Shown one piece after another: positions 17,609 to 25,979 of a DNA stretch of 64,000 nt. Source of the stretch: Betaproteobacteria bacterium (GTDB lineage: Bacteria; Pseudomonadota; Gammaproteobacteria; Burkholderiales; Burkholderiaceae_C). The DNA is taken from contig JANYKR010000028.1 in assembly GCA_025358155.1 (NCBI GenBank), forward strand, positions 1 to 64,000. The letters are read 5' to 3'. The first letter of the stretch is position 1, and every line of letters begins with the position of its first letter. Below the pieces are notes generated by a model. That model had not been told where the DNA came from. It did not search any database and saw only the letters and a program-made list of their open reading frames with translations. Both the position numbers and the translations under genes were made by a program.

Positions 17609-18817
17609 ATGCCGCCCCGCCGCTGGATCGCCCACCTCGACATGGATGCGTTCTACGCCTCGGTCGAGTTGCTGCGCTACCCCGAGTTGCTCGGCCAGCC
17701 GGTGGTGATCGGTGGCGGCCGGCGCCACCAGCCTGTGCCGCTGGGCGATGGCACCCACCGCTTTGCCACGCTGGCCGGCTACACCGGCCGGGGCGTGATC
17801 ACCACCGCCACCTACGCCGCGCGCGACCTGGGCGTGCACTCGGGCATGGGCTTGATGAAGTCTGCGCTGCGGGCGCCGCAGGCGGTGCTGCTGCCGGTGG
17901 ATTTTGAGCAGTACCGGCTCTACTCGCGCCGCTTCAAGGCGGCGGTGGCCGAGCTGGCGCCGGTGATCGAAGACCGGGGTATCGACGAAATCTACATCGA
18001 CCTGAGCGATCAACCGGGCGCCCAGGACTGCGTGGCGCATGACCCCTGCGGCGGCGTGCGTGCACTGGCGCTGGACATCAAGAACAACGTCAAACGCGCC
18101 ACCGGCCTGAGCTGCTCGATCGGCATCACGCCCAACAAGCTGTTGTCCAAGATCGCCAGCGAGCTCGACAAACCCGACGGCCTGACCCTGCTGACGATGG
18201 ACGACCTGGCCGAGCGCGTCTGGCCGCTGCCGGTTCGCAAGGTCAACGGCATCGGCCCCAAGGCCGGCGCCAGGCTGGCGGCACTGGGCATTGAGACGGT
18301 GGGTGAGCTGGCACTGCAGACCCGCGAAGCCCTGGTGCTGAGCTTTGGCAAAAGCTACGGCGGCTGGCTGTTCGAGGCCTCGCACGGGCTCGACGAGCGG
18401 CCGGTGGTGACCTTCAGCGAGCCGGTGTCGATGAGCCGAGAGACCACCTTCGAGCGCGACCTGCATGCCCGCCGCGACAAGGCCGAGCTGGGCGCAGTCT
18501 TCACCGAGCTGGCGCAGCAAGTGGCCGCCGATCTGCAAAAGAAGGGCTATGTCGGCCGCACCATCGGCATCAAGCTGCGTTTTGAGGACTTCAAGACCGT
18601 CACCCGCGACATGACCGTAGAGACCGCCACCGCCGACCCGGCCACGGTACGCCTGGCCGCTGGCCTGTGCCTGAAGCGGGTCGACCTGAGTCGCCGCATC
18701 CGCCTGCTCGGGGTGCGGGTGGGCGCCCTGCAACGGGCGCCGCCTGCCGGGCTGGTAGGCTTGCGGCCCCTGCCCTCCGCTCCTCCCCTCCACCTCACGC
18801 CTGAAGTTTCATCATGA
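17609..18817 (+). CDS. dinB: DNA polymerase IV-like Y-family polymerase
   Basis: The 402-residue translesion polymerase shows the palm motifs HLDMDAFYASVE at the N-terminus and GIDEIYIDL for the second acidic pair, a helix-hairpin-helix thumb (VRKVNGIGPKAGARLAALGI) and the little-finger domain. Compared with E. coli DinB it has an insertion of about 20 residues after VVIGGG (RRHQPVPLGDGTHRFATLAG) and a shorter one after IDLSDQPGA. The C-terminus ends in a Pro-rich tail. The ATG at 17609 starts exactly at the conserved N-terminus. A CACAAT box 6 bp before it suggests a leaderless or near-leaderless transcript. Its stop overlaps the hemerythrin start. Confidence 0.9.
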   Translation: MPPRRWIAHLDMDAFYASVELLRYPELLGQPVVIGGGRRHQPVPLGDGTHRFATLAGYTGRGVITTATYAARDLGVHSGMGLMKSALRAPQAVLLPVDFEQYRLYSRRFKAAVAELAPVIEDRGIDEIYIDLSDQPGAQDCVAHDPCGGVRALALDIKNNVKRATGLSCSIGITPNKLLSKIASELDKPDGLTLLTMDDLAERVWPLPVRKVNGIGPKAGARLAALGIETVGELALQTREALVLSFGKSYGGWLFEASHGLDERPVVTFSEPVSMSRETTFERDLHARRDKAELGAVFTELAQQVAADLQKKGYVGRTIGIKLRFEDFKTVTRDMTVETATADPATVRLAAGLCLKRVDLSRRIRLLGVRVGALQRAPPAGLVGLRPLPSAPPLHLTPEVSS

Positions 18818-19314
18818 GCCTTTTGACCTGGAACGATTCCCTGGCCCTGCAGCACCCGGTGATGGACCGCACCCACGAAGAGTTCGTTGGTTTGCTGGGC
18901 GCCACCGAGGCCGCGCTGGCCGGCCCCGAGGCCACGCTGCTGGCGCGCTTCGAGGCCTTGGTCGACCACACGGTGGAGCACTTTGCGCAAGAAGAGCGCT
19001 GGATGGCCGCCACCGGCTTTGCGCCCGAGAACTGCCATGCCGGGCAGCACCAGGCCGTGCTGGGGGTGATGGTGGGCTGCGCCCGCCGCGCCGGCTCGGA
19101 GGGTGGCGACGGCGAGCCGGTGGACTTTGAGCCGCTGCGCATGGCGGTGGGCGAACTGGCCACCTGGTTCCCGCAGCATGCGCAAATGATGGACGCGGCC
19201 CTTGCACAGCATCTGGAGGCCGTGGGCTTCGACCCGGCGACCGGTGTCTGCCAGCAGCCGGTGCATGCAGAGGCCCAAGCCATCAGCGGCTGCGGCGTGG
19301 GCCACTGCGGCTGA
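18814..19314 (+). CDS. Bacteriohemerythrin-like protein
   Basis: The 166-residue protein is a hemerythrin, a four-helix di-iron protein that binds oxygen or senses it. The ligand pattern is visible: H21 in MDRTHEEF, H52 and H56 with E60 in HTVEHFAQEE, H75 and H79 in CHAGQHQ, and HAQMMD (HxxxxD). An extra C-terminal tail of about 25 residues ends CGVGHCG, with three Cys or His that could bind metal. The ATG overlaps the dinB stop by 4 bp, so the two are translationally coupled even though no functional link is known. Confidence 0.85.
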   Translation: MSLLTWNDSLALQHPVMDRTHEEFVGLLGATEAALAGPEATLLARFEALVDHTVEHFAQEERWMAATGFAPENCHAGQHQAVLGVMVGCARRAGSEGGDGEPVDFEPLRMAVGELATWFPQHAQMMDAALAQHLEAVGFDPATGVCQQPVHAEAQAISGCGVGHCG

Positions 19315-19346
19315 CGCGCCCCGGCGCAGTACCAGGAGACAAAAAC

Positions 19347-20498
19347 ATGACCGTCATCACCACCATCGAAGACCTGCGCCAACTGGCCGAAAAGCGCGTG
19401 CCGCGCATGTTCTACGACTACGCTGACTCGGGCAGCTGGACCGAGAGCACCTACCGCGCCAACGAGGGCGACTTCCAGCCGATCAGGCTGCGCCAGCGGG
19501 TTGCCGTCAACATGGAAAACCGCAGCACCGCCACCACCATGGTGGGTTGCGCGGTCAAGATGCCAGTGGCGATTGCGCCGGTCGGCCTGACCGGCATGCA
19601 GCATGCCGATGGCGAGATCCTGGCGGCCAAGGCGGCCGAGAAGTTCGGCATCCCGTTCACCCTCAGCACGATGAGCATCTGCTCGATCGAGGACATCGCT
19701 GCCAACACCAGCGCGCCGTTCTGGTTTCAGCTCTACATGATGCGCGACCGCGAGGCGATGGCCCGGATGATCGAGCGCGCCCGCGCCGCCCGCTGCAGCG
19801 CGCTGGTGCTGACACTCGACCTGCAAGTGATCGGCCAGCGCCACAAGGACCTGAAAAACGGCCTGACCGCGCCGCCCCGGCCCACGCTGCGCAACATCCT
19901 GAACCTGATGTGCAAGCCGCGCTGGTGCCTGGGCATGGCCGGCACCCGCCGCCATACCTTCGGCAACCTGGTGGGCCACGTCAAGGGCGTCAGCGACATG
20001 AGCTCGCTGGCGGCCTGGACCAACGAACAGTTTGACCCGCGCCTGTCCTGGCCTGACATCGAGTGGGTCAAAAAACAGTGGGGCGGCAAGCTGATCCTCA
20101 AAGGCATCCAGGACGTGGAGGACGCCCGGCTGGCAGTGGCCGTGGGCGCCGATGCGATCGTGGTCAGCAACCACGGCGGCCGCCAACTCGACGGCGCGCA
20201 AAGCAGCATCCAGGCCTTGCCGGCCATCGTCGCGGCCGTCGGCGAGCAGATCGAGGTGCACATGGACGGCGGCATCCGCTCGGGCCAGGACGTGCTCAAG
20301 GCCTGGGCGCTGGGCGCACGCGGCACCTACATCGGCCGGGCCATGGTCTACGGCCTGGGCGCGATGGGCGAGGCCGGCGTGAGCAAGGCGCTGCAGATCA
20401 TCCACAAAGAGCTCGACATCACGATGGCCTTTTGCGGCCGCACCCAGATCGGGCAGGTCGACCAGAGCATCCTGCTGCCGGGCAGCTACCCGACCTGA
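19347..20498 (+). CDS. FMN-dependent alpha-hydroxy-acid dehydrogenase (L-lactate dehydrogenase-like)
   Basis: The 383-residue protein belongs to the LldD/glycolate oxidase family, which oxidises L-2-hydroxy acids and passes electrons from FMN to quinone or oxygen. The active-site signature SNHGGRQLDGA carries the catalytic His and Arg, MFYDYADSGSWTEST is the conserved N-terminal FMN-binding segment, and HMDGGIRSGQDVLKA the phosphate site. Length is standard. AGGAGA lies 7 bp before the ATG. L-lactate is the most common substrate, but mandelate-type or other hydroxy acids cannot be excluded. No lactate permease or regulator is adjacent. Confidence 0.85.
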   Translation: MTVITTIEDLRQLAEKRVPRMFYDYADSGSWTESTYRANEGDFQPIRLRQRVAVNMENRSTATTMVGCAVKMPVAIAPVGLTGMQHADGEILAAKAAEKFGIPFTLSTMSICSIEDIAANTSAPFWFQLYMMRDREAMARMIERARAARCSALVLTLDLQVIGQRHKDLKNGLTAPPRPTLRNILNLMCKPRWCLGMAGTRRHTFGNLVGHVKGVSDMSSLAAWTNEQFDPRLSWPDIEWVKKQWGGKLILKGIQDVEDARLAVAVGADAIVVSNHGGRQLDGAQSSIQALPAIVAAVGEQIEVHMDGGIRSGQDVLKAWALGARGTYIGRAMVYGLGAMGEAGVSKALQIIHKELDITMAFCGRTQIGQVDQSILLPGSYPT

Positions 20499-20533
20499 GG
20501 CGGGCGGCCGCTCAAATACCCCTCAAGCGCCCC

Positions 20534-22369
20534 TCAAAAGCCCGCGCCCGGCACCTTGCCCCGCATCACCGGCGGCCGCAAAAAGTCAAAGTCCACGCCC
20601 TCGCCGGCCTGCAGCACGCTTTGCAGGTAGAGCTTGCGGTAGCCCCGTGGTGCGCTCGGCTCGACCACCGGTGAGGCTGCGCGGCGCCTGGCCAGCTCCT
20701 CGTCGCTGACCTGCAAATCCAGCCTGCGCCCGGCCACCGAGAGCCGGATGCGGTCGCCGTTTTGCACCCAGGCCAGCGGGCCGCCCACCGCCGCTTCGGG
20801 CGAGACATGCAGCACGATGGTGCCGGCTGCCGTGCCGCTCATCCGGCCGTCGGAGATGCGCACAATGTCCTTCACGCCCGCCCGCGCCAGTTTCAGCGGG
20901 ATCGGGATGTAACCCGCCTCGGGCATGCCGGGCGCACCCTTGGGGCCGATGTTTTTGAGCACGATGATGTCGTCGGCGCTGATGTCGAGGTCATCCGAGT
21001 CGATGCGCTCGGCCATGTCCTGGCCGTTTTCGAACACCACGGCCCGGCCCTCATGCTCCATCAAACCGGCATCGGCGGCCGACTGCTTGATGATCGCGCC
21101 GGTCGGGGCCAGGTTGCCCCGCAGCACCGCAATGCCGCCCTGCGGGTAAATCGGGTCGCTCAGGGTGCGCACCACGCGCTGGGCAAAAGGCGCTGGGTGG
21201 TCGGCCATCTCCTCGCCCAGGCTGCGGCCGGTCACCGTCATCGCGTCCAGGTGTAGCAGGGGTTTGAGCGCTCGCAGCAAGGTGGCCATGCCGCCGGCGT
21301 CGTGAAAATCGGTCATGTAGTGCTGGCCCGAGGGCTTCAGGTCCAGCAGCACCGGCGTCTCGCGGCCCATGCGGTCGAGTGCCGCCAGGTCCACCTCGAA
21401 GCCCATGCGCCCGGCGATGGCGGTCAAGTGGATGATGCCGTTGGTTGAGCCGCCAATGGCCAGCAGCACCCGCATCGCGTTCTCAAAGGCTTTGGCGGTC
21501 AGCACCTTGTCGATTGTCAGGCGCTGGCGCGCCAGCTGCACCGCCAGCGTGCCGGTCTGCTCGGCCACCCGCATGCGGTCGGCGCTGACCGCCGGGGGCG
21601 AGGCACCGCCCGGCACCGTCATGCCCAGCGCCTCGGCAATGCAGGCCATGGTGCTGGCCGTGCCCATCACCGAGCAGGTGCCCACGCTGGCCACCAGCTG
21701 GTTGTTGACCGCCGCGATCTCGGCCGCATCGATCTCACCCGCCCGAAACCGGCCCCAGTAGCGCCGGCAGTCGGTGCAGGCACCGACCCGCTCGCCCCGG
21801 TGCGAGCCGGTCAGCATGGCGCCGGTGATCAACTGGATGGCCGGTATGCCGGCCGAGGCCGCACCCATCAGTTGGGCCGGCACGGTCTTGTCGCAGCCAC
21901 CGATCAGCACCACCGAGTCCATCGGCTGGGCCGCGATCATCTCCTCGGTGTCCATCGCCATCAGGTTGCGGGTCAGCATGCTGGTCGGCTGGGCAAAGCT
22001 CTCGTGGATCGAGATCGTCGGAAAGTCCATCGGCAGGCCACCCGCAAACAAGACGCCGCGCTTGACCGCCTCCAGCAGCTGCGGCATGTTGCCGTGGCAG
22101 GGGTTGTAGGCGCTGGCGGTGTTGGTAATGGCGATCACCGGCTTGTCCAGCGCCGCGTCGGTGTAGCCCGCGCCCTTGATGAACGCCTTTCGCAAGAACA
22201 ATGAAAAGCCAGTGTCGCCGTAGTTCGTCAAGCCCTTGGCCAGGCCGATGGCCGAGGTGGTGGGGGAGGTAGAGGTGGTGGTGGCGTTGGTGGTGGCGTT
22301 GGTGGCCGCGTTGGTGGCCGATACCGGGACAAACAGGCTGGCGGGGTCGGGGTGGCGTGCGGCTGGCAT
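20534..22369 (-). CDS. IlvD/Edd-family dehydratase (dihydroxy-acid or sugar-acid type)
   Basis: The 611-residue protein belongs to the iron-sulfur dehydratase family of dihydroxy-acid dehydratase, phosphogluconate dehydratase and sugar-acid dehydratases. Cluster and metal residues lie in NPCHGNMPQL, IGGCDKTVPA and VGTCSVMGTASTM. The C-terminal SDGRMSGTAAG motif carries the catalytic Ser. The N-terminal 45 residues are a Thr/Asn/Ala/Ser run encoded partly by a 12-bp repeat, and the true start may be further in, at or before AIGLAKGLTNYG. No ilv or sugar genes adjoin it, so whether it serves branched-chain synthesis or a sugar-acid path is open. Confidence 0.82.
   Translation of the reverse strand: MPAARHPDPASLFVPVSATNAATNATTNATTTSTSPTTSAIGLAKGLTNYGDTGFSLFLRKAFIKGAGYTDAALDKPVIAITNTASAYNPCHGNMPQLLEAVKRGVLFAGGLPMDFPTISIHESFAQPTSMLTRNLMAMDTEEMIAAQPMDSVVLIGGCDKTVPAQLMGAASAGIPAIQLITGAMLTGSHRGERVGACTDCRRYWGRFRAGEIDAAEIAAVNNQLVASVGTCSVMGTASTMACIAEALGMTVPGGASPPAVSADRMRVAEQTGTLAVQLARQRLTIDKVLTAKAFENAMRVLLAIGGSTNGIIHLTAIAGRMGFEVDLAALDRMGRETPVLLDLKPSGQHYMTDFHDAGGMATLLRALKPLLHLDAMTVTGRSLGEEMADHPAPFAQRVVRTLSDPIYPQGGIAVLRGNLAPTGAIIKQSAADAGLMEHEGRAVVFENGQDMAERIDSDDLDISADDIIVLKNIGPKGAPGMPEAGYIPIPLKLARAGVKDIVRISDGRMSGTAAGTIVLHVSPEAAVGGPLAWVQNGDRIRLSVAGRRLDLQVSDEELARRRAASPVVEPSAPRGYRKLYLQSVLQAGEGVDFDFLRPPVMRGKVPGAGF
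22281..22316. repeat. 12-bp tandem repeat in 5' end of the dehydratase gene
   Basis: Three copies of GTGGCGTTGGTG (the third begins GCCGCG) lie in the N-terminal coding region and encode alternating Thr, Asn and Ala. The unit keeps frame. Confidence 0.85.
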
Positions 22370-22380
22370 GGCGGATCTCG

Positions 22381-22420
22381 GCGGGTTTGGGCAAGTTTCG
22401 GCGGGTTTGGGCGGGTTTGG
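22381..22420. repeat. 10-bp tandem repeat upstream of the dehydratase gene
   Basis: GCGGGTTTGG occurs at 22381, 22401 and 22411, with the variant GCAAGTTTCG at 22391. It sits just before the dehydratase start (minus strand), in its leader or promoter region. The rest of 22421-22661 shows no gene. Confidence 0.85.
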
Positions 22421-22661
22421 GTATCCGGTACCGCCGATGTTAGAACCGCCGCAAGCCAGAGGCGCAGCCCTGTCCGCCGCCTTGGCCCCGGTTCAGAAAA
22501 TTGCCCGAGCCTCGGCAGCGCCAACCCGCTCAGTGCGGCGGCAGGCGGCAAAGTCCGGCCGGTGACACTGGCCCGGCCCGGCCGCCGCTACGCTGGCCGC
22601 TTTCGACATCGCAAGGCTGACACCGCACTGCGGCCATCGTCAGCCACCCCAAGGAGACTCC

Positions 22662-23468
22662 ATGCCCGAGATCACACTGCCCCTGTTCGAGATGATCCGC
22701 CTGGACCTGCGCGGAGGTGTTGCAGTGCTGACGCTGAACCGGCCGCAGCGCCTGAATGCGGCGCCGCCGCAGATGTTTGCCGAGATCTCGGACGCCCTGC
22801 GCGCGCTGCCCGGTCTGGGCGCCCGCGCGCTGCTGATCACCGGCGAAGGCCGCGCGTTTTGCAGCGGCGCCGACCTGCAGAGCAGGGGCCCGGCCTCCGG
22901 CTCGCGCGGCGCAAGCACTCACCAGGTGCTGACCGAGGTCTACAGCCCGGGGATGCTGGCGCTCTCGCAGCTCGGCATCCCGGTGGTGGCGGCGGTCAAC
23001 GGTGTGGCGGCGGGCATTGGCGCCTCACTGGCGCTGGCGGCCGACTTCACGCTGGCGGCGCGCTCGGCCTACTTTCTGGAGGCTTTTGTCAACATCGGTC
23101 TGGTGCCCGACGGCGGCGCCACCTGGATGCTGGCGCGCCAGGTGGGCAAGGCCCGGGCCACCGAGATGATGATGCTGGGCGAGCGCATCCCCGCCGAGCG
23201 GGCCGAACAGTGGGGCCTGATCTACCGTGCGGTGGACGACGCCGAGCTGATGGCCCAGGCGCTGGCCCTGGCCGAGCGCCTGGCCAACGGCCCGACCCTG
23301 GCGTTGGGCATGATGCGGCGCGGTCTGGCGCTGGCCTTGTCGCAAAGCTATGAAGATGCGATGGCCTCCGAGGCCGTGCACCAGGCCCGAGCGGCCGACA
23401 GCGCCGACGCCACCGAGGGCGGGCGGGCGTTTCTGGAGCGCCGCAAACCGGTGTTCAGGGGCGCCTGA
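22662..23468 (+). CDS. Enoyl-CoA hydratase/isomerase family protein
   Basis: The 268-residue crotonase-fold protein has the oxyanion-hole segments GRAFCSGADLQS and NGVAAGIGASLALAADF. The catalytic loop reads IGLVPDGGATW, where Asp stands where many hydratases have Glu; this pattern is like PaaG-type isomerases, so isomerisation is a real alternative to hydration. AAGGAGAC precedes the ATG. The following kinase gene starts 1 bp after the stop, so the two are cotranscribed. Confidence 0.82.
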   Translation: MPEITLPLFEMIRLDLRGGVAVLTLNRPQRLNAAPPQMFAEISDALRALPGLGARALLITGEGRAFCSGADLQSRGPASGSRGASTHQVLTEVYSPGMLALSQLGIPVVAAVNGVAAGIGASLALAADFTLAARSAYFLEAFVNIGLVPDGGATWMLARQVGKARATEMMMLGERIPAERAEQWGLIYRAVDDAELMAQALALAERLANGPTLALGMMRRGLALALSQSYEDAMASEAVHQARAADSADATEGGRAFLERRKPVFRGA

Positions 23469-23469
23469 G

Positions 23470-24537
23470 ATGAGCGCCTCCCCCGCTGCGGCCCAACCCG
23501 TGGGCTACGACACCGCCGCCGTCGAGTCCTGGATAGACCAGCAGGTGCCCGCGCTGCGCACGCCGCTGACCTGGACCCGTCTCGAAGGCGGCCATTCCAA
23601 CCTGACCTACCAGGTCCAGGACGCCGCCGGCCGGCTGGCCGTGATCCGGCGCCCGCCGATGGGCGAGCTGCTGCCCAAGGCGCACGACATGGCGCGCGAA
23701 TGGGCGCTGATCAGCGCGCTCGGCGCCACCAAGGTGCCCGTGCCCCATGCGCTGGGTTTTTGCGCTGACCCCTCGGTGACCGGCGCGGCCTTCTACCTGA
23801 TGGGCCATGTGGATGGCCACCCGCTCTACACCGCTTGCGATACCCGCCGCTGGCTGCCCGAGCCGCTGCGCCAGACCTTGGCCGATTCGTTCATCGACGT
23901 GCTGGCCGAGCTGCACAGCATCGACCCCGACGCGGTCGGCTTGGGCGAGCTGGGCAAGAAGGACGACTACATCGGCCGCCAGCTCAAGACCTGGTACCGG
24001 TCCTGGAACGCGTCGATTGCCGGCGCCCGGCTCGACGACCCGCGCGCCCATGCGCTGCAGCAGTATTTTCTGGCGCACACACCCGAGCAGGGACCGGCCC
24101 GCATCGTGCACGGCGACTACGGCCTGCACAACACCCTGATTGGTGCCAACGGCCACATCGCTGCGGTGGTCGACTGGGAGATTTCGACCCTGGGCGACCC
24201 GCTGGCCGACCTGGCCTACGCGCTCAACCAATGGGCCGAGCCGGGCGACCCACCGACCGCTCGGGGTGATCGGCCCACCGCCCTGCCGGGCTTTCCATCG
24301 CGGCGCGCGCTGGCGGACCGCTATGCCCTGCGCACCGGCCGAGATCTCTCGAAACTCGACTTCTACATCGGCTTCAACCGCTGGAAGTCAGCCGCCATCG
24401 TGCACGGCGTTTACGCCCGCTACCTGGAGGGCAAGAAGAGCACCGTGGGCGTGGACCTGGAGGGCCTGAAAAGCTCGATCCTGCAGTCGCTGGCGCAGGC
24501 ACAAGCAGCGGTAGAGCGTCTGCAGCGGCAGGCCTGA
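23470..24537 (+). CDS. APH-family phosphotransferase (acyl-CoA metabolism type)
   Basis: The 355-residue protein has an aminoglycoside-phosphotransferase fold: N-lobe LEGGHSNLTYQV and VIRRPP, catalytic loop VHGDYGLHNTLI, and metal motif VVDWEISTLGDPLADLAY. Proteins of this subgroup sit beside acyl-CoA dehydrogenases. In the described levulinate (lva) pathway of Pseudomonas putida the LvaA member phosphorylates 4-hydroxyacyl-CoA, and mammalian ACAD10/11 carry a related domain. A drug-resistance role is unlikely here. The ATG at 23470 is 1 bp after the preceding stop. The downstream acyl-CoA dehydrogenase lies on the other strand. Confidence 0.8.
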   Translation: MSASPAAAQPVGYDTAAVESWIDQQVPALRTPLTWTRLEGGHSNLTYQVQDAAGRLAVIRRPPMGELLPKAHDMAREWALISALGATKVPVPHALGFCADPSVTGAAFYLMGHVDGHPLYTACDTRRWLPEPLRQTLADSFIDVLAELHSIDPDAVGLGELGKKDDYIGRQLKTWYRSWNASIAGARLDDPRAHALQQYFLAHTPEQGPARIVHGDYGLHNTLIGANGHIAAVVDWEISTLGDPLADLAYALNQWAEPGDPPTARGDRPTALPGFPSRRALADRYALRTGRDLSKLDFYIGFNRWKSAAIVHGVYARYLEGKKSTVGVDLEGLKSSILQSLAQAQAAVERLQRQA

Positions 24538-24677
24538 GGCCGAGCCGGGCTGGCCGGCTTGAGGGTTGCCCCTCTGCGGGTTAGCGATAGCTCGCCAGAC
24601 CGCGGTGGGTGCGGCGTGTCAGCCACACTTGCGGCATCGGATCAGCCACCCGACCCACCCACCCCGAGGAGACCCGC

Positions 24678-25304
24678 ATGATTCGCCGGACCGTCATCGC
24701 AGCAGGATTGCTGGCCGCACTCGGCCCGCTGGGCGCACTCACCGGTTGCGCCAACGCGCCCCAAGGCCCGGGCTGGGTCACGCTGATCGACGGCGACAAA
24801 GGGCTGGACAACTGGGCCCGCCTTGGCGACGCCAACTGACGGGCCGAGGGCGGGCTGATCGTGGCCGACAAGGGCAAGGGCGGGTTCCTCGTATCCAAAA
24901 ACAGCTACAAAGACTTCGCGCTCTACGCCGAGTTTTATGCCGAGACCGACACCAACAGCGGCATCTTCCTGCGCGCCAGCGATCCGGCCAACATCACCGC
25001 CGACAACGCCTACGAAGTCAACATCTGGGACATCCGGCCCGACCCGACCTACGCCACTGCGGCAATAGTCAACTTTGTCGCCGTGCCGGTGCCGATCATC
25101 CACAAGGCCGGCGGCCGCTGGAACACCTTCGAGATCGAGGCCCGGGGCGCCGTGGTGACCGTCAAGTTCAACGGCACGGTCAGCGTCACGATGAACAACG
25201 GCAAGTTCTCCAGCGGTCCGTTTGCGCTGCAGTACGGCGCGGGTGTCAAGGGCGTGACGGGCGGCCCGATCAAGTGGCGCAAGGTGCAGATCAAGCCGCT
25301 GTAG
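24678..25304 (+). pseudogene. DUF1080 (3-keto-disaccharide hydrolase-like) lipoprotein, interrupted by in-frame TGA
   Basis: Two same-frame segments form one protein split by TGA at 24837-24839. The first part has a lipoprotein signal with lipobox ALTGC and then PQGPGWVTLIDGDKGLDNWA. After the stop the frame continues GLIVADKGKGGFLVS, YKDFALYAEFYAETDTNSGI and WNTFEIEARGAVVTVKFNG, the DUF1080 lectin-like fold. Family members normally have Trp in the stretch before RAEGGLI, so TGG to TGA is the simplest explanation. GAGGAGAC precedes the ATG. The remainder of the frame is intact, so inactivation is recent or the stop is read through. Confidence 0.8.
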
Positions 25305-25350
25305 CGCCGCTGTGCCCGGACCGGCCCAGCAACCGCCCACCGGGCCAGCC

Positions 25351-25968
25351 TCAGCGCTTGGCCAGCAATTGCTGCATCACCACGCCGTCTGTGCGGTAGG
25401 AGTGGCAGGTGTCGACCAGCGCCTCCAGCTTCCAGACCCGTACCGGCTCGGCCTGGCCAGGCCGGCGCGGCGCGTAGTTGCTGGAGGCAAAGGCCTGCAC
25501 GGCGGCTGCGGCCATCACGTCGAGCAGCGCCAGCACATGGGTGCAGCCCTCCACCCCGCCGAGCCGCTCGCGCAGCGCCTTGCGAAACCCGCGCCCGATC
25601 GACAAGCCCACCACCCGCTGGAAGTTGGGGTTGACCTCGGCGCAGCCCTCGTAGGGCGTGGCGGGCATGGCAGAGGCCAACGCCTGGACATGGCGCGACC
25701 GGTCCACCGACAGCCGCAACTGCATGTGGTGCAGCGCCGAGCCCGCAGCGCAAGGGCCGCGGAAGTCGCTGTCGTACTCGAACGGCCGGGTGTCGATGAA
25801 GCGGCCGTCGATGTCGATCAGGCCGTCCTCGCGCCTGAAACTGCGGCAGACGATGCTGCGGGTGCAGATCGCCTCACGCGGTGCCGGCGCGGGCAACAGC
25901 CAGCCGCCCGCAATGTCGGCATGCAAGGCCTCGCCGGCCGCCAAAAGGCCTGATCCCGCCTGAGTCAC
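25351..25968 (-). CDS. DUF2889 domain protein
   Basis: The 205-residue product matches the DUF2889 pattern: TRSIVCRSFRREDGLIDIDG, GRFIDTRPFEYDSDFRG, and a C-terminal part with GCTHVLALLD. Function is unknown; the family is common in proteobacteria near acyl-CoA and aromatic-catabolism genes. The annotated GTG at 25968 gives about 25 extra residues compared with other members, which begin near PAPAPREAICTRSI, so the start may lie further in. It shares the minus strand with the acyl-CoA dehydrogenase and starts 12 bp after that gene's stop, implying one operon. Confidence 0.75.
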   Translation of the reverse strand: MTQAGSGLLAAGEALHADIAGGWLLPAPAPREAICTRSIVCRSFRREDGLIDIDGRFIDTRPFEYDSDFRGPCAAGSALHHMQLRLSVDRSRHVQALASAMPATPYEGCAEVNPNFQRVVGLSIGRGFRKALRERLGGVEGCTHVLALLDVMAAAAVQAFASSNYAPRRPGQAEPVRVWKLEALVDTCHSYRTDGVVMQQLLAKR

Positions 25969-25979
25969 CCGGTGGCCGA

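Noticed and set aside
24837..24839. TGA as a selenocysteine codon
   Set aside because: The position is one where Trp is expected, no SECIS-like hairpin is evident after it, and DUF1080 proteins are not selenoproteins.
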